64,000 nucleotides of DNA from Craterostigma plantagineum (taxonomy: Eukaryota; Streptophyta; Magnoliopsida; Lamiales; Linderniaceae): positions 18,001 to 82,000 of the forward strand of contig JAPQWV010001560.1 of assembly GCA_027422505.1 (NCBI GenBank), in the 5' to 3' direction. The notes beneath the pieces were generated by a model. That model ran no database searches and was not told where the DNA came from. It saw only the letters and a program-made list of their open reading frames with translations. The position numbers and the translations under genes were made by a program. This document shows, in pieces, positions 24,653-38,052 of this stretch (positions within the stretch are counted from its first letter, which is position 1; the number at the start of each line of letters is the position of its first letter).

Positions 24653-27111
24653 TGTAATACCCGTGAAATTAATACGGGAATTATTTTGTAATGTTCGAAA
24701 TTAATGGAATTAATTTTCGGACTTAACGAATTTTTCAAAAGCAAGCCGGAAAATATTAATTGGGCCGGAAAAAGCTAGGAGGCTCAAGAAATAAATTAGA
24801 TCAAATAGATTTCAGCCCATTAAATAAGTAAGGCCCAAACAAATAATCACTAGCACTTTCTTAACCAATTAAGGATAAGTAACGAAGGTGTATTTGTTCA
24901 CCTGCTTTGAATTGAGAGTTCACCACCTTGTGTGACCAATTAGAATTGTACAAGTCTAAATCGAATTGATAGATTTCTTAAGGGGAAGGGTAAAACACGT
25001 CTAAGCTTATCAACATCTTATTACTTTGGGAGAGACATATTAGTAATAAAACTACACATGTGAGAAAGGAGAGAAACGAAGCTGGGGGACATTTTGGCAA
25101 GCTCGATCGAGTGATTCAACTTAGGAATTAATTCTGAACTATACTAAGGAGGTAAGAAATTCATCTAAACGTATGAATCTTTTACTAGCCGATATATCTA
25201 ACATGTTACGTGATTAATGAATTTTCGTTGAACCGAAGCAAGAGGAAACGAGGAAGGAGTAGAATTCGGGCAAGTTCAAGCTAATTCCTACTTAAGAATT
25301 TATCCAATACAGCTAAGGACGTGAGGTAGGTGGTTTTTAAACCCCTACAACCCGTACGATTCTCCTCAAATGGTTAGAATTCGATTGGAAGGCCAATTGA
25401 ATTCAAAGTTTTAAGTTTTATGATTTTTATAAACTTCGTGATATGTTACTATGTGATATTACGTGGTTTTGAACTCAATATATGAGTTCTTGGACTGGAT
25501 GATTTAACTGATATGTTTATTCGATGAAGAACTTGTTAAGTTTCTGGAAAATTTAGGGTTTTATATGAAGATGAGTCCGAGAGAACAGTAAATCGGGCGA
25601 TTTGTAGGTTTCGGACGATTTTAATTCGCGGGCCTGTATTTAGTTTACAATCGGGTGAAAATGATTTTCAAGAGATAGGATTGGCCGATTTTGGGTTTCG
25701 CGGGCCAGAGCTCGTGCTTCGCGGGCTGAAGCATTTCGCGAGTTGTGAGAGAGCGTCGGGCCGATTTTGGGTTTCGCGGGCCGATTTCAAATCGCGGGGT
25801 GATTCCCGTGAAAGAAATCGGGCGATTCGCGAGATTTAAATCGGGCTTCGGGCGTTAAATCTATCGATTTGCGAAATCGCCGAAAGTCTTACGAAATCGG
25901 GCATTGACCTTACTTTCGCGGGTTGACCAGAGCTTTTTAACGCAGAATCGGGCGATTAGTGAAATCGGGTGTTGACTCGACTTTCGCGGGTTGACCAAGT
26001 GGGTTTCGGGCGATTTTAATTGGGCTTTGACCGATTTTGGTGTGAGTTGACCAGCGACACTTATTTTGGGCTTTTGCCCCATTTCAGGCCCAAATATTTT
26101 AAATAAAATGGTTTTAAGCCCAAATCACTTTTAAATAAAATATTTTTATACTATAACGTATATTTTCGGGTCAACCCATATTTTAAATTATAAATATTAT
26201 TTTTGGATTTTAAAACCATCGGCCTAGTTTAAATACTATACGATTACGTGATTTCAATGTACGTATTTTATGTGATTTATTATATGTGCATTTCACGACA
26301 TGCACGGGAGAGATGATGGTACCGTATTTGTACGGTGACACCTTACGGTGTCGGTTGAGTGGGGTAGAGTGACCTTTATTGGTCGTCGAGGTTAGACTCG
26401 TGTAGCACCTGGTGGGAGAGGGGGTTTACGACACCCATCTACTCGGGATTGAGCCACCCGAGGTGCACACCACCGGATATTATTTGGCTCAGGGACGGCC
26501 GACAGATGTGAGATTCCTGTCTGCCCGGGTTAGTGGTAGGCCACTCGGGGAAAAGTCGTCGGGTTGAGATTGTGTGCGGAAGGAGTGACCCGGCACGACC
26601 GCGTGGGCTACCGCATGATTTTGGCATACTTTGCCATTGCGCGCATGGGTGCTGAGTCTAACCGAGGGCCCTGTTATGTGATGAGACGTGATAGGTTGAG
26701 CGTGCATATTTTATGTGTGAGGACAAGGGATTGGGTTGAGTGCACGCACGCATATATTGGCATGTTTTTACTGCCACCTACTGGGCTTTTTGCTCAGGGT
26801 TATATTTTTCAGGTGGGACGGAGCCCGACACCGATGGGTGTCAGGGTTGAGATATAGGCTGGCTGGCGGCGGTGACTCCACGGCTTTTGAGGGCGGAGCG
26901 GTACATGGGACGCGACCTGTGGAGAGGCGTAGGATAGTCGGGTTTAGATTTTTGGGACTCCGGCCCGTTGTATTATACAGACGCATTTTGTAACCCGACT
27001 TAGTATATATATGTATATTATTTCCTCAAAAACTTTTAATTAATCGGGTCCTCCACGACTTTCGTTGCGGAAATCCGCCAACTAATCTAATTAGGAAGTA
27101 GGGTCACCACA
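24653..27111 (+). mobile_element. Solo LTR of the Tekay/Del-like gypsy family (2.46 kb)
   Basis: Begins TGTAATACCCG and ends GGGTCACCACA, flanked by a perfect 5-bp duplication GCTAT (24648-24652 and 27112-27116). It is nearly identical over 2459 bp to the 5' LTR at 57228-59685 (2458 bp). No internal region is present, so it arose by LTR-LTR recombination. A GC-rich 3' half (26300-26990) gives long spurious frames on both strands. Confidence 0.95.
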
Positions 27112-27116
27112 GCTAT

Positions 27117-29854
27117 GCTCAAAACGATCAAGATACTTCGAGACTGTCTTATATGCAGTTTTTAACCTGGATTATACTTAGGGATTGGTCTAAAACACTG
27201 CAGACAAGCATTCGAGTTCTCAGAATATGAACATGCGAGAAATGAAAACAGAATCATGCGAAATATTTCAAAATACAGATGCAAATGAAGTTTAAATACA
27301 CGATAATACCTCAAAGAAGTCAAATCTACCTTCTAAAGATGAAAATCAGAGGAAAAATCGAAAGATTTGAAGGGTTTGAAGTTCGTCTTTTGAGAGAAAA
27401 GGTTTTTCGCACGAAAATTTGACTGTTGAGTTTTGCGATCGAGGGTTTTTTCGTGTATTTAGGGATTTTCGACTGCAAGCAATGATTTCGTTTAACTTGG
27501 GTTGATTAGACGTTTTAACGAGTCTTAGTGAATTTAAGCCCATTACTGTTTGTGATTGAGAAACTCACGATCGAGAAATTTTCTTGTGGTTACTATTTAA
27601 TTTTCGCTCGACAAATTCCTATCGAGAATTTCATTTGGTTCCTGTTAATTTTCGCTCGTTAACAAGAAAGTGGAAATTACCGCTTGGTCCCAAATAAATT
27701 TTCGTTTGAGAAGCTGCGAACGAAAATTACAAAATTCGCCCGATTTCTCGATAGAAAGTTTTTTATGCTTTCAGATTGAACCTAAGTTTTAAGAGTAAAC
27801 CACGTAATTGCTCCCCTATATATATGAGAATAAACCCAATTAACTCACGGTAATTCTGGTTGATGACATCTGGCTCCGTCTTTCTTTCACATTTTATAAA
27901 TTGCAGTGCTTAGAGCAACAGATGTTGAAAATATTAGAGTTAATTTTGGAAGCAATTTTTCTATTTGATTCCCCTTGAAAAATATTTCTTTAAGATAAGT
28001 TGGTTAAATTCAAATTCGTAAAACACGTTAACGATCCAAATATTAAACCAACCAAAATTTGTACCACTGCCGTGCACTCCAAGTCGTGATAAATTCGTGA
28101 AATCTTCCTCATTGTTTCTGCAACACTTAGAGAAAGATTATCAAAATAATTTGGAGCTCAAGCATAACTTTTGTAAATGCTGCCCCTCAAATAGTGCACC
28201 TCAATTGATTTATCGAACAAGTTCATAAATCAATCTATGTAACAATTATTAAGATCATGCGATTTATCACGATTATCCAAGATACATGGTCCCCTAAACA
28301 TGTAATCTATATTTTCGCACGAGTGTATGAGCATGAACAATATATCGCATTTAATCAATTCCGTATAAATGCAAATTAATATTGCATATCAAAATGTGCG
28401 AATTAAAAGTATTTTTATATAAAATTTTTATTATTATGATTATTATTATATTATATATATATATACTAATTTTATTAATAATATGGAGTCGGATTGTTTT
28501 GCTTCGATCATTGTCACGCATAAAAATTGACAGGACAATTGAAAGATTTTTATGCCGTCTAGTCACGTTAGCATACTGAAGTCCTAAGTTCACAGTAGTA
28601 TCCATTTCGACAACTCTCACTAGGTTCGCTCTAGCACTCATTTATTTTTAACTAGGGATTTTTATATTTATATCACTCAAGTCAACACAAGTCACATTAA
28701 GTCAATTTACCTGTGATCGAGGTGCTTTTGATCATTTCACCGAGCGAGAGACCGTCGTTTTGGAATTAAAGGGACTTTTGAAGGCTTTAATTTGGTTATA
28801 ACTAAGAAGGGAAGTGAACTTATTGGGAAAGTGAGCTTTATGTCTTCTTCCATTCCTTCGTCGTTCTCCTTTACTCCGGCATTTTTCTCTTTCGTCTTTT
28901 CATTCTCATCCTTTAAATTTTTCATATTCGTCTGCACTTGCTCAAGCTGAAGCTCCGCTTCTCTACGAGGCTGAGAGATTATCTATGGCGAAGTTCTTTC
29001 TTGTTGGTCTTGGGCCGATACCCTGCTCCTTTTCTCTTAATCACTAGAGAGGTTTCAGAGATTATCGATTTGAAGTTCACAGTTATAGAATTCGAGCCCA
29101 AGGCCGTGCTCCTCTTCTCGTTGTCTCGATATAAGACCGGGTTATCGTTGGAGAAATTCACTTCGTGGTGCTCCTCTTTCCAGCCGTTCTGACGAGTGTA
29201 CGAGATTATCGATGGAGAAGTTCACAACAAGATCTATGCCCCCTTCATAAATATTTTGCGATTGATAGTATTGAGAGGCAGGTTCTTTTGTCTGCTTTTT
29301 GTGCGTTGAGCATTCCTCATGTGCGTTTTCCACTTCTTTTGTCATCGTTTTCTTTTTTTCGTCTCACGGTTCTCCCCCTCCTTTTCTTGTTTGGACATCC
29401 CACCGAAAATTTAGATAGTTGGTTGAAGGCTCGAAGGGTTTTCAAATAAAGAAAAGGAATTTGGAGAAGCTCAAAATGGATGACTAAAGGCAATGTTAAA
29501 GGAATGAACAATTTTTATATTTGGCCGAGTGAGGAATTTCCTAAATGCCCTAATCATTTTCCTAACGTTCTAACACAAGGCGAGTATGAGACCAAGAATC
29601 ACTAGTTAAGACAAGCAATGATTGTGTGACTCGCTCAATGATAGATTCGTTAAAAGAGAAAAAGGCTAGAAATCTCACTTATATAAAGTGGCTTTGTGTC
29701 TAATGGAATTTACGAAAGAACTTTAGACACAAGTATGCGATATAGACTGACAAAATTAAACACTTGATCAGTCGCATGTCATGGAAATTAATACGTGACT
29801 TAGATCGAACGTCCTAAAGATATCGTCATTCCCCTAGTATTATACTTTTATGTC
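27117..29854. other. Non-coding, no gene recognised
   Basis: 27117-27790 continues the CGAGAAA-rich leader-like DNA. 27790-28700 is AT-rich with a TA-rich run near 28430-28490. 28960-29230 contains three or four loose copies of GAGATTATCGATGGAGAAGTT-like units (near 28975, 29058, 29200), a decayed minisatellite. Nothing in 29450-29854 is recognisable. Confidence 0.45.
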
Positions 29855-32290
29855 TCATCTTTGGTTCTGAGGAATTTTGTCCATGTGTAGCGAGAGAAGT
29901 ACAATGACCAGAATGTACTTGCGTCCATTAATACTCTGTGTTTGCATAGATCCACAGAGGTCCATGCGAAGCAATTCCAGTGGACGGGAAGTATAAGCAA
30001 TCTGTTTTATTTGATGAGATGCTCGCTTCATTTTTCCTAATGCGCACGGCGAACATTGATGCTCTTTTCGTAATACTATAGTTGGAAGACCGTAGACCAA
30101 CTTTTTCATCGAAAGCCGTTAAAGAGCTTTAATATTGAGATGAGACATACTTTCATGCCATAAACTGTTCCTCTGAATTACAGTATGAGAGATGAGGGAA
30201 ACGGCTGTCGAAGGGCGCACGGACGTCAGGTTGATCGTGTAAAGATTTGATTTCTGAAGTCTTTCGAGGAGTTCTTTGTTCTGACTTTCCAAAATTCTGC
30301 ACATGTCAGCAAGAAAGACCACCTGGAATCCTTTGTCGCAGAATTGGCCTATGCTGAACAAGTTATAGCGGAGACCTTCGATGTACGAGACATCCTTTAT
30401 CGTCAGATTTTTCAAAATGATGTCCCTGAATCCTAGTATGGGGGCTGAGTCGTTGTTGCCGAATCTAACTTTTCCATTTGGTCGGTCTTTGTAGTTTCTC
30501 AGCAGGTCTTGTCCCGTCATGTGTGTGGAGCAACCAAAATCGAGGTACACACATGATGGATCTGCAAACACAATTTTAGAGAGCTTTACATACCCACTTA
30601 TAAATGGGTCCTCTCAGATTAGCAGATTTTGGAGTTTGTTTAGATATGGTTCACTAATCTTAGAATTTGACTTAGTCAATTGTTCTTCGAATTAGTGACC
30701 TTCTTAGTTGCTGCCTCAAGTCTACTTTTTACAAGCCTCTTTTCTTCCAAGTTCCTTAGTAAACATTTGTGGTTATTATCTAGCCTATCCTCTAGTTCTT
30801 TTATTACCGAACTATGCATCTAATGAGGTGTGCTTAGTCTCTATAGACTCGAGTTTCTTAGTCAGTTCATCTATTCTGAGACTATAATTCCTAACTTGTT
30901 CTTTGAGACTAGATATGGTTTCCTTAGACCTAAGAAGCCTTTTCTCTACTTTTATTCCTTGTTTCTGCTCAGTTACCATGTTAGCAAATTTAGAGCTTAA
31001 CTCAGCTAACAAGTCAGAATTTGTAGAGTCGGAGGTTTCTACCTCCTGAGATGATGTGGATGCTTTCTCGCCGTCCGTCTCGGCGGAAATATGATCTTTC
31101 TTTTCATCATCAAGGCGTGCACCATTAGGGCAAGATTGTCGGCATCAGAATCTGAACTGTCCTCTAGCCAGTGGTCCTGCTCTTCCATAAGAGCTACTAC
31201 AGCTTCCTTTTGTTTGGTTAGTTGAAACTTCCTGGAGTAGTAGTTAGCATCCTTTTTCTTTGGAAGGGTGCACTCCCTGGCAAAGTGACCTGTTTTTCAC
31301 AATTAAAACATTTTAGTATGTCTTTGGAAATTGTGGCTTCTGAGGACTCAGTCGGCTTGTCTTTATTCGACGAGCTTGTAGTTCGAAGTCTGTTGGTAGA
31401 AGCTGATGACTTCTTCTCGAAGTACTGCTTTGTCATCATCTTGGCGACTAATGCCAGCTGTTTGCCAAATTCTTTTTCTCAGAGGGAAGTCTGAATCAGA
31501 TGTGTCTCATCCTGTGAGGAGCTAGGGAGCTTGACGTGCTTTTCCTTGCGGGAGCGGGAGCTCTTCTTCTCAAAAACTAGGGCTATGGAGTCCTCGGCCT
31601 GTTTGCCCTTTTGCTCCTTTTGTAACTCGCCTACGTCTTCTTCATGCTTTGCGAGATTATCAAAAACAGTATGAATATCCATCTCGTCCAAGTCCGTATT
31701 TTGTCGGGTTGGGTAGAGATCTTCTTCCACTCGATGGGCAGTGCAGACAGGAATCGACTGTTCATCTCCATGTTGGTCTTTTTGATCTCAATCTTCCTTA
31801 TTTCATTGAGAAGAGTGAGTTACCGCTGATAAAGATCGTGTAAGCTCTCCTCACTTTTGGCCTTGAAGGAGTCATAAGCTGTGAGTATGTTAGCCTTCTT
31901 TGCTTTGGTGCCAACTTCGGTTCTTTGCATCATTCGCTCCAGTTCATCCCACATCCCTTTAGTAGTTGGGATGCTATCTATTTGTCTATAGATATCATTC
32001 GGGATGCCCTACATCAGTGTGTTCTTAGCTATAAGATTTGCTCTTGCTCTTCTTTTCTCAGCTTCATCATACTCACTAGGTAATTTTATTCGCCTGGTGG
32101 GTTCTATTGGAGGATTGTTCGAGCTATCACCTTCTTGGGTTATGTAAAAAGTTTCCGGTCCCTCATGAAGTGATTTGAGCAGATCTTCAGCCTGATCTTT
32201 AAGTTCGATGAAGTTTAGAACCGACTTCTCCAAACTGTGTATTCGCCTTGAGAATTGGAGGATGATTATCATTTCCTAGAGAATAGGCAT
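29855..32290 (-). pseudogene. Copia gag-protease-integrase remnant
   Basis: Minus strand, right to left. A gag start region lies near 32272. SEESLHDLYQR follows near 31850, then LDEMDIHTVFDNLAKHEED (near 31680). A CFNCEK zinc knuckle (near 31300) is broken by a shift. A coiled-coil stretch follows (31012-30812). The protease then reads VYLDFGCSTHMTG (near 30530), where the usual DSG is DFG. RYNLFSIGQFCDKGFQV follows, then a pre-integrase LWHESMSHLN (near 30140), and CALGKMKR with ELLRMDLCG (30060-29940), the beginning of the integrase. The sequence ends before the integrase catalytic core; RT and RNase H are absent. The order and the long coiled coil suggest the Angela/SIRE-type copia group. 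Confidence 0.8.
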
Positions 32291-33260
32291 CCATTTCTTA
32301 TTTGAGTTGACGTAGGATCTTCGTTTGTTGTTTTGATGTCTTGAACTGATGTGGTGTGCTTCACAAGTAGCAGATTAGTTAGTAGCGTTTGATTCTAGAT
32401 CAGTTTCGAGAATAATTTTTGACTCAATATTTAAAGTTTGATCAAAAATTTATCCCTCGAGAAACATTGGCACTGATACTATTCTCATGCGAGAAAGTAC
32501 GTCAGCGAAAAAATTTTCGAGCGAGAAAAATTGCTCAAAATCTTTTGGTCGAGAAAAATTTGGATCGTGAATTTATTTCGAGCGCGAAGAAACGTGTTTA
32601 ATAAGTTTTTCGCTGGGGTCAAAATAATTCGTTGACTGAAAAGGTTTCTCGTCAAATGACTTTCGCTTAGTCAAACTGAGAAGTCTGACCAAAAAAGTTT
32701 TTCGACAGTAAGTTTTACGCGCGCAAAGTCAAAATTGGTCTTTGTCGAAAAACTTTTTCGCTAAGTAGTGCTCGAGAAATTTTCTACTGAAGTGGTTCAC
32801 GCAGAGTTTCTCGATCGAGAAATAATCTGTTCGAAGAACCTTGCGAGAAAAATTGAATTATCGCAAAAATTCACAGATTCAAGCAAAAAGCACCAAATTT
32901 GAACGTGAAATTGCAGTTTGCTCGCAATCATCTACTTAGCACACACGAACAAGTAATTAAACATGTTATGAAGCAAAGTATATGGAATTTGATCAAACCA
33001 GAACACGTTCAAACTGTTTATCGTGTGAACAGTAATCGCTAAATTCGATCGATTCTACTGAATTGAAGTTCAAACAGCTACGAATCTAATCGCAATAAAT
33101 GAATATCACTAGCAGAGAAACATCAAATTCAAACCAATTAAACGTAAAATTGAGCTATTAGATCGAATTGAGATTCGCGCCAAACTGTTCTTCGATGGAA
33201 CAGTACTCGAACTAAAATTTCGATCCAATTCTAATAACTTTCGATTCAAAACAGAACGAA
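32291..33260 (-). other. Copia 5' leader
   Basis: About 1 kb between the primer site and gag, without open frames and rich in CGAGAAA and TTTTCG words, as in the region before the unknown ORF at 23.8 kb. Confidence 0.6.
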
Positions 33261-33263
33261 CCT

Positions 33264-33275
33264 ACTCTGATACCA
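33264..33275 (-). other. Primer-binding site, initiator-Met tRNA
   Basis: Minus strand TGGTATCAGAGT, 11 of 12 bases complementary to the 3' end of plant initiator methionine tRNA, five bases inside the LTR end. Confidence 0.85.
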
Positions 33276-33279
33276 ATTT

Positions 33280-33627
33280 TAGCTCCTAGTTTATCAACTC
33301 TATGATCCTAGACATGAATGCTAAGGTTATCGATTAGAATTGAGTAGAATCGAATTTGACCGAAAACCTCTTTTGAAGAACACGAGAGAGAATCCTTGTA
33401 GTGAGAGAAGATATTTGCTGTTTCTCTCTCTAGAAATTGAATTGCAAGACTTTCGGATCAATTTTCTAAAAACTTCTCTATTAGCTCAATGTTTGTACAT
33501 CTATTTATACCAAACATACTTGGTATAAATATCAAACTAGTCGTAAACTAAGGACAAATACATGAAACGCCCCAAATTACAAGGACAGCTAATAAATCAA
33601 AGCACAACTTAAGACATATATTCTACA
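33280..33627 (-). repeat. 5' LTR of copia element, inserted in another gag
   Basis: 348 bp, starting TGTAGAATATATG at 33627 on the minus strand and followed by the primer site at its other end. Homologous to 19642-19988. It contains a palindromic TATA motif (33503-33530). Its outer end interrupts a gag frame directly after GWGHFANES. Confidence 0.85.
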
Positions 33628-34577
33628 AGACTCGTTGGCAAAATGACCCCATCCTTGATATTCATAGCATCTAACAGAGTTAAAGTTGATGTTCTTGTTC
33701 TTTCCATCTGGTTTGCGTTTGATGAACGGAGGAGCAGAAGAAGGTTCAGCTTTGACCTTATGGCCTTTTCTGAATGTTTGGCCAACATTTTGCTCTACAT
33801 TCTTCTTCTGGAAGAACTTTGCAAATTTCGTCACGAACATGGCCACATCATCCTCGTTGCTGGGGTCAATCTCAGTTGGATCCTCGGTTGGCTGGCTGAC
33901 TAGAGCGAGATTTTTACCGCGCGAAGCCCTCTTTTGTACTTCGAGATTAGTCTGGTAGTTCTTCATTATGTTCATCAATGTGTTGAACTCCATACTAGCC
34001 AAGTTGTGTGCTTCTTCGACCGCCGCTACCTTCACATTGAATTTTTCAGTTAGCGTACGAATAGCTTTGGATATTAATACCTTATTGGCGATCGGATCTC
34101 CTAGGCTGGTGCACTCACTTGAGATCGTCAGTAGCTTCCCGAAATAGGTGGTGATGTCCTCATCTTCCTTCATTCTTATGTTCGAATTAATTGAGAAGGA
34201 GTCGCAATTTGGCTGGCCTCACACTAGCATCACCTTCGCGGTACTTCTTAAGTAGATCCCACACGTTCTTTGCACTCGTAAATTCTGGATGATCTTGAAC
34301 ATGAAGATGTCCACGGATGAGAAGATGGCGTTGAGTGCCTTGTCGTTGAACTCGGCAGCGCTTCGATCAGGTACTGTCCACTCTTCAACCGGCTTGTCAA
34401 AGACTTCTCCATCAGCTTCAGGGCTGTTCGAGGTGGGGTATAGACGTTGAGTACATCTTCCCACGCTCGCACATCGATGGACTTGATACACTACCGGACA
34501 CGAACCTTCCAATACGCATAGTTGGTGCCGTCTAAGATAGGAACTTTACCGATGTAATTTGAACTGGTAACATCCAT
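33628..34577 (-). pseudogene. SIRE-like copia gag, cut in its zinc knuckle
   Basis: Starts at an ATG at 34577 (MDVTSSNYIGKVPILDGTNY, then a stop at YWKVRVR*). After a frameshift it continues WTVPDRSAAEFNDKALNAI (near 34360) and then a long frame from 34173 with ISKAIRTLTEKFNVKVAAVE and KGHKVKAEP. It ends at a zinc knuckle CYEYQGWGHFANES in which the second Cys is Tyr. The LTR at 33627 begins there; the final codons of that frame are LTR-encoded. No pol of this element remains in the window. Confidence 0.8.
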
Positions 34578-34630
34578 TATAGAGAATATTCAGCGCTTAA
34601 TAACGTCAAGCGTAGGCTCTGATACGACTT

Positions 34631-35356
34631 TGAAGGTGGTCCCGTCAGAAATGGATGTAAAAACACTAAGTAGTAAACTAATGTTTTGTGAAATGTGAGG
34701 CTAACACTCACTCTCACTCTCAAAGCGCACAGCGGAATAAATGACTTCTTAGTGACGAAATGAAATGAACACGAGAATTGATTTTGTGTGTGCCTCAAGG
34801 CGCAAACTCCACTATGAAGATGGATTACAAACTATCAAAAAGGATAGTAAAACAAAGCCTAGCAAAACCAACCAATCAAACGATTCTGCAAACTACAATG
34901 TCTCTCGACCTTTGGAAAACTAAGCTAAAAGAAAACTCTCTTAAAAGATGGTACTTGCTCAAACTCGCTCTTAAAATCTCTTTCTCGCTCGTTGTTCTTC
35001 TAACGGTTAAGTCCTTCGATATATATATGTCTTCGACTTCTAAAGGACTTCTCCACGACTTGGTAACCCCCACTAACGTCCACTTACATCCACTAGGTGG
35101 CATTGGTCCGTTAGTGACCGTTAGGGCTCGACTTGGTCAGTTCCATTGCTTAGTCTTCACTTGAGCTCCAAGCATCCTATTTTTAGTATGCTCCTTTCCA
35201 ATTTTCGCTCCAGCTTATCCACACTCTTTCCACACAGTTTGATCCATTCCTGCCTTATCCATAGCCTGCATATTACTAGAAAAATACCACGTCATCAATA
35301 AAATAAGTTTTGGGCATGAAAGATAAAACTGAGATAGGGAACATTGTCGGCCAACA
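34631..35356 (-). repeat. Probable 5' LTR and primer site of the SIRE-like element
   Basis: Just upstream of the gag start, the minus strand carries TCGTATCAGAGC (34616-34627), a primer site for initiator-Met tRNA with changed first bases. Beyond it a region of about 726 bp would begin TGTTGGCCGAC (35356) and end CTTCA (34631), suitable LTR ends. A TATATATA run lies near 35022. No second LTR is in the window, so the limits are not proven. Confidence 0.5.
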
Positions 35357-35454
35357 AATGTTGACTAGAATGTTACCCCAACAATGCCCATGTCGAATGC
35401 TCAACATTAACAATACTATCACTCATTTATCTCCTAATTGACATAAAAGATAGA

Positions 35455-35730
35455 CACCAGTACAGAACCTGTAATAGGCGTCGCGACTATAGGCGATGGT
35501 TTCTCCAAAAGTGTCACTTATTTGAAGCGCGGTGGTATTTTAGTAATAAAGTACTTAGACAATAAGTGTCGGTTGTTACGAAGAGACAATCGCTTATTTC
35601 TTATAATAAGCGATGGTTAACAACCAACGCCTCTAGAGCTTCTTATGCGCGTCGGTGAGCTTAGCATCGCCTAGAAACCGTCGCCTATAGCCAAAAACAA
35701 CCGTCGCCTATTTTGTATTCTGTACTAGTG
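35455..35730. mobile_element. CACTA (En/Spm) MITE
   Basis: 276 bp. Left end CACCAGTACAGAA and right end, reverse strand, CACTAGTACAGAA are terminal inverted repeats with one mismatch. The 3-bp duplication AGA lies at 35452-35454 and 35731-35733. Subterminal words of the form AGGCGACGG or AAGCGATGG recur in both orientations, as in transposase-binding sites of CACTA elements. Confidence 0.9.
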
Positions 35731-35769
35731 AGAGAGACGGACCCTTTTAATTAAAGCCCAACCACATAG

Positions 35770-36180
35770 CAAAAGCTCAAAACCTTCTTTTGATTTCATT
35801 ATGCGGATAGAGAGTTTGGTGCTTTTGCATCAGTTTCCGTCGAAAACCCTCATTCTATTATTCACTTGGTAAGTTCTCTCCGTTTTATTCGTTATTATGG
35901 TCAAAGTTTTCTTGTAAGTTCGTGATTGATAACAGTTGCTTTTTGTTTTTTTCTTTTGTTTCTACTTCACTGCACTTGTTTCCGATTTGAAATTTTCATT
36001 TCCTTGGGATTTTGTTTTGGAAGATTCTCCTGCAAGATTAGGTTTTTCCTCGATAAACTATTGTCCCTTGCTATTTTTATTTACGTTTGGATCATTTGAC
36101 TGACTATATCGTTCAAACTTCCCTATGATCTTCCACTAGCTTCCCAAATTGCTAATTTTCTTGACCAGAGACGCTATATT
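35770..36180 (+). other. Possible host exon with splice donor
   Basis: An ATG at 35801 opens a short frame (MRIESLVLLHQFPSKTLILL) that ends at CTTGGTAAGT (near 35872), a good donor, followed by a T-rich intron-like stretch. The next open segment on this strand is at 37709. A two-exon gene is possible but unsupported by any domain. Confidence 0.25.
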
Positions 36181-36197
36181 CAATGGAGAAATTTTAT

Positions 36198-37679
36198 GTC
36201 AGGCCTCCCATAATGTTTGAATTTACTTGTCAGGCCCTATCACAAAGCAATAAGTTTAAAGGACATACTTTATGTAAAATTCGAGTTAAAGGACCAAAAA
36301 ATATGATTTGACGAAAATACCCTTACAAAAATGCTCTTTTTATGTTACTCACTTACAGAATATTGTTACTTTAGGAAACAGACACTTTATTTCTATAATT
36401 ATGTTACTCAGTTACATGTTACTTTAGGAAATAAACACGTTATTTTTCAACAATACTGCGTTACTCAATAAATATTTTCTTACACTGAATCGAGCACAGA
36501 AAAATCCGACTGCCCCATCCACCGATTTCAACATGTCATGTCGGATTCATTATGATATTGACGCGCACGAGGTAGAATTTGCTTGTCTAATTAGGGTACA
36601 AATTCGAGGACATATGGTAAATTGAATCCAGATTTCGACATAATTGCAATTAATCGGTATAAATTTGAGGTACCCATGAGAAATCGAGGTATATTTTACC
36701 TTATTGAGCCAATACCGCCGAGATTTATGCAGTTTTCATCTATTCTTTTGGTGTCGTTTGTGATTTCGTTCTATTCCTCCCGATCCAGAATGTGTTATTT
36801 ACGACAAACAAGGCGTTATTACCTTTCAGCGACGTGTTACTTCTAAGTCAGTATTTGTTATTAACCATAAGACATTTGTTATTTTTTCATATGTTATAAG
36901 TATTTCGTTTTTACACGATTTAGGGAAAATATAATATTCGTTTCTTGCAACTAATCGGTATAAATTCGAGGTACCCATGAGAAATTGAGGTCTATTACCT
37001 TATTGAGTCAATAACGCCGAGATTTATGCCGTTTTCATCTGTTTTTTAGTGTCGTTTGTGATTTTCGTTCTGTTCCTCTCGATCCATTACATGTATACAG
37101 AATGTGTTATTGAGGACAAACAAGGCGTTATTACCTTTCATTGATGTGTTATTTCTGAGTCAACATTTGTTATTATCCATAAGACATTTGTTATTTTTTG
37201 CTATATTCTTTATTTCTGACGATTAAAGCTGCAAATTGGCAATACAAATCATACCATGATCAAATTAACAATAATTTCAACATATTAGGTCATGAACTTT
37301 GATATTTCGGCTACCATCTCAACGATTTTTGTGATTTATGTTTATCAGTTTTTTTTGGTAATTAACATCCATAGATGCCCCAGTTTATAAGACCTATCAG
37401 GGTTAACGAGTTCTGCAACATCAAATTGACTTCGATTCCTCCTTATTCGTTCTGCAACAAATTATTTTACCCAAGTTTTACAGAGATCTGAGTTTAATTC
37501 TTTCGTTGTTGAAGACAATGGCAATTTCAGTGTAATTGTGGCAAATTTAGGAGGGTAAATATGTCATTTTCTCGCCTAAATAGTTTTTTTCGCTAATAAT
37601 TTCGAACAGTTGGTCCTTATTACCAAACTAAACATAAATAGGGTCTGGACCCAACTTAAAAATATAAATAGGGCCTGAC
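36198..37679. mobile_element. Long-TIR element, possibly Mutator-like
   Basis: The left end carries GTCAGGCC and, about 33 bp inward, GTCAGGCCCTAT. The right end read in reverse carries GTCAGGCCCTATTTA and, at the same spacing, GTCCAGACCCTAT, and both sides continue with GGACC and GAAAAT(G/A)-type words. No transposase is visible and no target duplication could be matched, so superfamily and exact ends are unsure. Confidence 0.5.
36645..37205. repeat. ~300-bp direct tandem duplication
   Basis: 36645-36892 and 36948-37205 share ATCGGTATAAATT, GGTACCCATGAGAAAT, GCCGAGATTTATGC, GTGTCGTTTGTGATTT, ACAAACAAGGCGTTATTACC and CATAAGACATTTGTTATTTT in order, offset about 303 bp. It lies inside the long-TIR element. 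Confidence 0.85.
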
Positions 37680-37708
37680 CCTAAATTAATCCATATCCAA
37701 TTCAAGAA

Positions 37709-38016
37709 ATGGACATCCTCGAAGAACTGACTGCTCCGGTCACCATTGAATACGTCACGGCGTTAGCAAAAGAATTTGATTGGCGCTTTATGATAGACAA
37801 GAGACTGAACCCACTAAAGTCGAAGAATCAGTTGCCAAAGAAGCTCCCAACCAATCTTTCAATGCGTTCGATGTCAATCAACCCATTGACGCAAACTTAA
37901 CATGCGCTAAAGATATGATCACCAACCCGACGATTGGACAAAGCATGACATCAGGCAGAAATCCGAGCCACAATCATTATTCTCCACCAGCACCAGAAAT
38001 TAATAATCATAATTAA
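37709..38016 (+). CDS. Hypothetical exon or small ORF (frameshifted)
   Basis: One frame gives MDILEELTAPVTIEYVTALA followed by KEFDWRF. A second frame, overlapping at about 37785, continues YDRQETEPTKVEESVAKEAP and ends SPPAPEINNHN* at 38016. Joined with one indel near 37785 they give about 100 codons with a helical acidic start and a polar Pro/Asn-rich tail. I do not recognise a family. A possible splice acceptor (TTCAAG) lies just before the ATG. It abuts the foldback MITE at 38053. Confidence 0.35.
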
Positions 38017-38052
38017 TAATAATCATGCTTGCCATTTCTATATGTTTTATCT